Shown in pieces: positions 56,986 through 64,000 of a DNA stretch of 64,000 bases. Source of the DNA: Siphonodentalium dalli (Eukaryota > Mollusca > Scaphopoda > Gadilida > Siphonodentaliidae). The stretch lies in NCBI GenBank assembly GCA_032622095.1, contig CP136065.1:148929577-148993576 (forward strand). The letters are read 5' to 3'. Numbering within the stretch: position 1 is the first letter of the stretch; every line of letters begins with the position of its first letter. The notes under the pieces were generated by a model. The model saw only the letters and a program-made list of their open reading frames with translations, made no database searches and was not told the DNA's origin. Made by a program: the position numbers and the translations under genes.

Positions 56986-56986
56986 T
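56953..56986. repeat. Microsatellite (AC)n(AT)n
   Basis: acacacacacatatatat.. dinucleotide run. Confidence 0.9.
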
Positions 56987-57360
56987 CCAAAACAAAGGCG
57001 AGGGGACCTAGTCACTAGAGCATTTGACTGTAATAATGATAATCTTATGATGCAATGCAGTATATAGTTTATGTACACTAAAACAAGAGAGTAAATTACT
57101 AAAAATATATAGCTTATGCAGACATATAAAACCATTTCTCTTAAGCAAGCATGTTATGCGAACTGAACATATTTTTAAAATTACTTTTAATTAATATAAT
57201 TAATTAAAAATGATCAACTTGATTGCTAGGAGCAGATTGCAGGCTACATTTTTTTGTATAGTAAGCAACTCATGAATATTGACAAGAGATTGTTACAATG
57301 TATAACGTATTGGCCATTTAGTGATATATACATGTATGTGACATTAACATGTAACATTAA

Positions 57361-57800
57361 CATGTTAACTCCATGTAATAATTCAACCAACATCCAACCA
57401 AATTTTAAAATGATTGCCAAGTCAAAATATAAGCTCTGTAATTTCAATAATATTCAGTATAACCTACATATAACTGAACTTATACATACATAGAAAGGCA
57501 GCTATTCGGTTTACTTGAACATTTGTGGTGATATTGATCATGTTATGATCGGGCACATGTATGCCATTTCATGAAATTTGTTAACTCACGTGATAATTCA
57601 ACCAGCATCCAATAAATTTTTTTTAAAAGATTGCTAAAGTCGAAATATAATCTCTGTAATTTCAAAAATATACAGTATAACCTACATAGAACCGAACTTC
57701 TACATACAGAGAAAAGCAACTATTTGGTTTACTTTAATGTAGTGATATTGATCCATGTTATGATCGGACACATGTAATATGTATGCCCTTTCATGAAATG
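57361..57800. repeat. Two ~220-bp tandem units, diverged
   Basis: Both units carry gttaactc..gtgataattcaacca, catccaa.yaaattttwaaa, tctgtaatttcaa.aatat, acagtataacctacata, gaaargcarctattyggttt and gatcgggcacatgta (partly). Confidence 0.75.
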
Positions 57801-59402
57801 TGTAAAAATTAGAATTTTTTTTTTTTAAAGTTCAACTTCTCTATTGAAAAATGATAACTAGCCAAACTTATTTCTAAGTCAGACTATCAAACTATATTTG
57901 CAATACCTAATACTAAATTATTCAAAGTCGGACGCCTGATAAAATACTGTTTAAAAACTTTCTTCAAAAGTTGACAAGTAAATATTGGGTATGCAAAAAT
58001 CACTAAGTCAAAACTGGGATAGATTCGATTTGAAAAATTCATAACTCAAAAAGTTCATATTGAAAACCTAAAAATTAAATTAGATGTTCAAAATTGAGAA
58101 CAAATTAAATTTCAGAGAAAGTTGACTGAAGAAGAAAATTCAAATATATGTCATTTCAAAACATTTAAAATTAAATATCAATGTATAAAATTTAGAATTA
58201 AAAAAAAATTAATTCAAAGTAAAAATTTGAAGTATAACATTCAATAAGTGAATAAGTCATTAATGTCCAATTTTATGGAAACATTTTAACTAAAAGTTAA
58301 GAATAAAGAAGTCATAGTCATCAAATTCCTAGAACGCAGCAAAATTATCAGTAGAACGTCTTGAATTCCACGATGATGTCACAATATGAAAGTAGACATT
58401 GCATGGTCCATATAGAATTGACGTCACTGATAAACATGGCAATAATATAAATAGATCGTGATGTCACAGATGATGTCACTTCCAATAGTAATAACAGATT
58501 CAGGTTATAAATAACTCTTTAGGTCATGTCCACAATTGCTAAACATGGATGCAGCACAGAACTCCATTCGAACAAGCACTTTAGCACTACGAACGTAAAT
58601 GATATATACATCGCTGTTAGGACGGACGTCATTTGTTCAATAGCGGGCATTGCTGAGAAAGCCCCAAAACCAAGTACGTTGTTATTAAATTAAACCGTGA
58701 ATATCGTGTAGCGTTAACCATGAGTTAACATTTGATAAAATGTAAATAAAACTTCCATAACCATTGACCGTTAAACGTTCTGATGGTTCGACGAACGATG
58801 ATATTAAGGATTTATATTACCTTAAAGTCCATATAGTCCATTTCCTTGATAAAATAAGAATTAACACAGAAGCGCCCACGGAATGAACACATGTAATTGC
58901 TCCTGAGTGAATACATTCCTCCATTGGCCGATACATTCAATAGCAATAAATAACTGATTAAGTCGGTATCTCGATGACAATATACTGATTGAATCTCTCG
59001 TTCCGGCCTTAGAGCTGACTTCGGATGACAATATGTCGATCTGTCGAAAGTTTTTTTAAATAACTAAAAAAGGAAGTAAAAACTTAATCGAAGTGCCATG
59101 TCGAAAAATTCGAAATCGAGTTAATATTTTCGGCGCGAAAAGTGTTTTATACCCGATATTAGAATTATGGGAAATCCAAGAGAATCATGGGAAGTTCAAA
59201 GGTCACTATAGTTCGTATAACAGAAGTGTACCGGTATCGTCGGAATAATATATAGTCTCTAGAGTAAATATTTCCGGTTTAGTAATTACAAATTTTGATA
59301 AAAAAAATTGCCCAATGGCACTACAGCTTCATTGACAATCTCAATGACATTGAATTTGAACGTTCAGAACAACGAAAGACACGTTATATAGCTTTCACAT
59401 AC
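57801..59402. other. Probable SMIM20 first intron, otherwise empty
   Basis: Very A/T-rich. If the exon at 59403-59511 is real, this is intron on the minus strand. I looked for its second exon and found none. 58480-58640 contains gatgtcac words but nothing named. Confidence 0.4.
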
Positions 59403-59511
59403 GCCATGGTTCGGGGTTCAGAAAAGGTTGGATTGCAATAGGGTATAAAGCTAATCCTATCAGGCCCACAACGCCAATAACAAGCCCTTTACTAAGATTC
59501 CGTTTAGACAT
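59403..59511 (-). CDS. SMIM20: First coding exon of SMIM20/MITRAC7-like protein (partial)
   Basis: The minus strand reads ATG at 59511 and encodes MSKRNLSKGLVIGVVGLIGL then ALYPIAIQPFLNPEPW. After one more base there is a strong donor, gtatgt (59402 downward). The pattern M-S-x-R-N-L, a single hydrophobic segment with LIG-x-A-x-YPI, then P, matches my recollection of SMIM20 (MITRAC7), a small single-span inner-membrane protein that helps assemble cytochrome c oxidase subunit 1. The start is chosen because there is no upstream in-frame ATG nearby and A is at -3. The family's second part (a motif like RAGI.QED.QP...VWSDPF) should follow toward lower coordinates; I searched by eye and did not find it. 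Without splicing the frame ends 3 codons later. Confidence 0.65.
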
Positions 59512-61013
59512 CTTTCAAACTTCACATTGCCGGAAGTTGTCGAAACAGGTGCGTGTCAATAACGTTGTTGCCCATTGACAGTTCCTTCAGAACGCCGAAT
59601 ATGTGTCATTGCAATTTATAATCTTGAGCATTAATTAATCTGGGAGCGAAATCGTAAATTATTCATATAACTAACAAATGACGTCATAAATGTTTAAAAA
59701 ACAAATTATTATCGTCGAAGTAGATTTTGGTATCGAAACAAAGGCGTTCAGTTTTTCACGATTGAGTTGCTGCTGAATATCAGAATAATGTTATTTTGTT
59801 AAAGATACAATATATAATAATATTAGTATATTTTTTGTTTAAACCTTTATAATCTTGTTAACAATTATATATTTTCTAATTTTAATTGCTTTAATTATAT
59901 TTCATGAAATATAACCTAAAAAGAAACTTCACTGCGCTATTTCAACGGAAACTCGTCTGCATGTACATTTTGTTTGTGTTCGTTCCTCAAAGTGCTTTCA
60001 TTTTCGCAATGGATTGACGATTTATTCTTCATATTGAATTCAGACCGAATGTATACATTATAATAGGTGAATGTAGTTCTATTTGGCGTTTGTCATTTGT
60101 TCTAATTGTGTAGCATAATTTGAGAATTTTAGCTAATTTTTAATTGATAAACTGCGGAAAAAAATAAACAAGCTTCATCGACATCATCATGATCATGACA
60201 ATTGACATGAGCCTGAGGACGTAATTTCTCAATCTATTCAGCACGTGTCCTATTTACAAATCCCAATATATATATATTGTTATCTTCATTTTCATTGTGA
60301 CTCAAAGTTGTAACAGCAATAGAAAGATGTTATTTAATACATTGATTCCCATCATTGGCATCATCACAAAACACAATCATTCAACAGACAACACGGTACA
60401 CCAAACAGGTTGGGCACTCATCGAAAACAAAACACTTAAACAGGGCTCTAATTAGTACGTAGATCGTACAACTTACTACAAGTCCAAAAAGTCATAGCGG
60501 TATAACTATAAATTATAATAAACCCGATTGAGCTACATTTTTAAAAAGCGCAAATAGAATTGACTTTCAGCACAGTTACTGGACATGAAATGATGAATCA
60601 TGATAAAGATTTAAAGTCCCCAAAATAAGGTTTTAATGATTAATCAAATTTATAAATCGGTATACTAATATAAATTATAAGGAACTCAAGTTATGAAAGA
60701 ATTACCAAATGGCCGGACAAACATATCATGGTGTTGCTACTATAACGCGTTCCACTCTTCTAGTATTATTCTCTGACTGTGTGAAGAAGTATTTCCCATA
60801 GTCTTTTACTTAAGTTTTAGCACTGTTCACTTCTGTAACTTCCATTGGTGACCTCTAGTTTTATCGGACAAACTTTTATGGAATAGTTCATGAGTATCAA
60901 CGTTGTAGTGGTCATTTAATAACCTGTACACTTCTATTCAGTCTCCCTGGAAACGTCTATACTTCAGGGACATTATGTTTAGTTCGAGCATGCGTTCTCT
61001 ATACAGCTATGCT

Positions 61014-62113
61014 TAGTGTTCAAACGATTAGTCGACAAATAATCGTCGACGCTGGTTTTTCGGGTAATCGACTCTAACTTCCACAGTCGACTAGTCGAAA
61101 TACAGTATCTAATCTCATCAGCTGGCCTTGACAATGCATGGTTTCACTAAATGTGGGTCAGAAAAGCAGCAAAGATAGCTAGTCTATGTTCAAGAAGCTT
61201 TCCAAAGTCCAAACATATGTCCTAATGTCGAGCTTGACATAGAACTACGCCGAAATTCGTCAATGCGATAATTCAAGTTAACCATTATCATTACAAGAGC
61301 AGTAACTCTATATTTGACTTCTAAAAAGTACGTGGTCCATAAACAGTAAATATTAGGTCGCGGCGTACTTGACCGACGTCTCACGCATGTTCCAGGTTAA
61401 TGCCACGTGGTCTTTGCATTGCGTCATTTAGTTTCTACGCTCGCGCACATTTCATACTCCCTATACCGCGGACGCAAAAATTCGTAGTGCGCATTTCTAA
61501 CCAACACAGGTAAAGAGGGAGGGGCTTCCACAAAAGTGTTCGTCGACACTAACTGAGTCTAACTCTCTGCTTGCTACGTACGCCTTACGGAAGTTATGGC
61601 AACTTACAAAGTAGGCCTATGTACACATCGTATATATAATCATTAATAATTATAATGTGTGTCATACAGTATGTGTGCCACACAGTGTGTGTGCACGTTT
61701 TATTTTGTTTTGTTTTTTATTTTGAGCTGACTCTGAGACTGAGTATCGTTTATTTTCTATACACTGGCAGGGAAGTATTTATTTGATTTCATGATTAACA
61801 GAAAATCCCTCAATTATTTCCTCAATTATTTATTCTCATTATCATCGTAGATTCGTAGGGAACTTATTTGCGATCGGTGGGTTTCTAGAGCACCGGTTCA
61901 TTTGCAACAAAACCACGTGACGTGTCACGTGATTCAATTCTCCGATCACAGTAGAGTGTAAATAGTGTGATGATGGCACGGAATTTGTAATTTTCTTTCA
62001 CATGTGCTTCATTAGTATAAGGTTGGTGATGTATTTGGCCGACTAGTCGACGTCGACTCGACTTTTGGTGTTCGACTAGTCGACTCCAGAATCCCAGAGT
62101 CGTTTGAACACTA
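61014..62113. mobile_element. hAT-like element, perfect 8-bp TSD
   Basis: Ends tagtgttcaaacga and tcgtttgaacacta, flanked by gctatgct at 61006-61013 and 62114-62121. Sub-terminal agtcgactagtcga repeats on both sides. 1,100 bp; short minus-strand frames (61190-61384, 61885-62199) are not transposase-like. Confidence 0.88.
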
Positions 62114-62149
62114 GCTATGCTCTCATTAAGAGACCTGTTTAACGAGGTT

Positions 62150-62365
62150 ATGGGCCGGTACTTACCGCAGTGATACCACCAAAATACCGCGGTTATCATT
62201 CTCTACCGCGGCGGAGGACGGTTGACCCGCGGTACTGGTATGGTATTTTTACCGTTGGTTACCGCAGGTCACTGCGTTATTGGTGTTCGTTACCGCCGCA
62301 CACCGCGTTATTTTTTCCGTAACCGCGTTCAAATTACCGCTAACGGCCCTCCACCGCGGAGTGAA
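62150..62365. repeat. accgcggt-rich cluster
   Basis: Dense copies of ttaccgcggt, accgcgttat, gttaccgc in both orientations, GC-richer than its surroundings. Looks like the sub-terminal region of another DNA transposon; its outer end was not located. Confidence 0.6.
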
Positions 62366-62509
62366 CACGACTGAAACAAGGCGCCACACGGTAGCTAAAT
62401 GATTATGAATAACTTTTGTAGTATTGAATGAATTCCTGTAAGCTGCACATGTACACGTAATGAATATAAATGAATACTAATGCAAACGGATTACATATGG
62501 GCTAGGGCC

Positions 62510-62605
62510 CGACGAAGCTTCGAGATTCGATTCGATTTCGAATCTTACGTTTCGATTCGATTCGAAAGTGGTCGGGTAATTCGGGATATTTCGAATCGTT
62601 ATATA
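62510..62605. repeat. Probable transposon terminus (ttcgattcgatt)
   Basis: gggcccgacgaagcttcgag followed by repeated attcgattcgatttcgaat and its complement. Resembles a hAT-type end; the matching other end was not found. Confidence 0.5.
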
Positions 62606-63442
62606 CAAGTTCTTTATCACTGGGAATAGACTGCATTATCTATAAAAATTATTCATATTATCCCCAATACTTAACACAAGTCTCCTTCCGCGACCATGTG
62701 TGACCACCATGGTCCAATGTGTATAGGGTAAGTTGCCCAAAAGCTCACTGCTCGTATATATTGCCCCACCAGTCCCAGTGCTGGTTACTCGTGGAAGGTC
62801 AGTGCAACTCGTGCAGCATGCATGTATAGGTCTGTGATGGTTTGCGTGTTCATCGCGGTTGTACCATAATCGTAATGCACATGGTTTCCTCAACCACATA
62901 AAACCAGAAATGTCGCGATACTGAAGTTAGTGAATTTCTTGTGGGACATATTTGTATGTCGGTATCTGACATTCTTACCAGAAAAGCCTATATTGCGTTA
63001 CTCAGATCAATCAAATAATATAATTTTTTTTTTAACTCAAAATTAAAACGATATAAATATATTAAATAAACATTTTGGGCTCCATCTCCAAATCCGACCA
63101 ACATCTTTATCCGGGAAATGGAATATAATTTGTTAACCATTCAGCTTTCCGACAGACAGGCCCAAGTTGGGATACTATATATAGTTCTCTGTAATCCCGT
63201 TTGCGTATGCGCTATTCTCAATTAAGTCACGATGCGCAATTTTGATATCGCGCGTGCCTGCTGTGCGCGACAGGGTGAAGCGTACATGCGCAGAAGAGTT
63301 CCCGTTTGCAATGACTCGAATCAGACTCCATTAACTCCAAAGTTCCAAACTGCTTTCTTTCGCGAACTTCACGCATACTGGCAGTGGCACAAAATATGAA
63401 ATGGTATCGTACCATTCTCATATATTAAACTGTTTTAAACTG

Positions 63443-63855
63443 CAGCCCTGGGAATTAGCCTAGGCAATAGGCAATGCCTAGGTAAAAGCAGAGGCAAAAT
63501 CAGTTTGCCTAGGCAATTATATTTCCTAGGTAAAACAAGTTCATGTCTATCAGAAATAGAACCTCTTTAGCCAAAATGACTTCCTTAAATCACTCTTTAC
63601 ATATATTGTCCTACAATTGTTTCCATGGCTCTGGGCTATGGATTTACTAGTTACCCGGTATAAAGACACTTGTTTTAGAGATTATTTGTGGAATTGTATA
63701 TATGTTGAGTAGTGGCCTGGAAATAATGTTCCCCAAAATAACTAAGTAATTCAGGTTATTATTGAATCATATTGATTTGAGATGACAATATTGCTGCAAA
63801 ATTTCCTAGGCCAATTTCTTTGACCTAGGTAAATTTTCCTTAATTCCCAGGGCTG
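63443..63855. mobile_element. hAT-like MITE, 413 bp
   Basis: Ends cagccctgggaatta and taattcccagggctg, sub-terminal gcctaggcaa / ttgcctaggt repeats. Flanks share aaactg (63437-63442 and 63856-63861); a full 8-bp duplication is not intact. Confidence 0.82.
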
Positions 63856-64000
63856 AAACTGTGATTAAATATTGTATTTATATATATCATGTCATAGAAA
63901 TTAAGTTCAATGAACCTTCTTCGTAATCTGCGACTCAGACCAGTTGGTCGGGTGACTCCAAACAAACTATATTTTTTTATTACGGCATGGACTAAAATCA

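Overview
This is a eukaryotic nuclear window: AT-rich and intron-rich, with no operons and a very high density of small inverted-repeat DNA transposons. Several dispersed repeats carry phrases such as 'agttatggccct', 'gtctgtctgtctgt' and 'ccaaatttggtatg', which I associate with mollusc genomes. A lophotrochozoan, probably a mollusc, is my best guess; this is inference, not proof.

The main gene is the 3' half of a CYFIP / Sra-1 gene (WAVE regulatory complex subunit, Rac1 and FMRP partner) on the + strand from 4204 to the stop codon at 33546-33548. I could place every exon from the conserved '..[10 protein letters not shown]..' segment to the C-terminus. Fourteen exons enter any one transcript and one of them exists in two alternative copies. 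All join in frame with GT-AG introns and give 604 residues before the stop. The preceding exons lie off the left edge. The central observation is that the exon encoding the 'EEICDL.QAAPF.NIIP.PF' segment is present twice in tandem (19386-19464 and 20935-21013). The copies have the same length (79 nt) and phase and both have good splice sites. Because 79 is not a multiple of three, using both or neither would break the frame, so they look like a mutually exclusive exon pair. The protein is also diverged at residues that hold the WAVE WCA region in mammalian CYFIP1.

The introns are packed with foldback or terminal-inverted-repeat elements. I separate several families: P1 (TA-flanked foldback), P2 (foldback with 8-bp target duplications, sitting directly on the 3' splice sites of two CYFIP exons), P3, P4 and P9 (piggyBac-like, TTAA...CCCTTT ends), P5 (long TIR), P6 (TA-flanked TIR), P7 and P8. 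Three hAT-like elements occur, two with perfect 8-bp target duplications, one of them nested inside a P6 element.

Downstream of CYFIP lies a roughly 6.5-kb near-identical tandem duplication (36639-43166 and 43167-49664). It is followed by a roughly 3.6-kb inverted-repeat element with a cluster of a 15-base motif, and then a 37-unit minisatellite with a higher-order pattern (56043-56818). At 59403-59511 on the minus strand there is a first coding exon of a SMIM20/MITRAC7-like mitochondrial membrane protein; I could not find its later exons. The right end (59.5-64 kb) holds hAT-like elements and otherwise no recognisable gene.

Exon assignments rest on recognising the CYFIP family from memory. 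Residue numbers refer to human CYFIP1 as I recall it.
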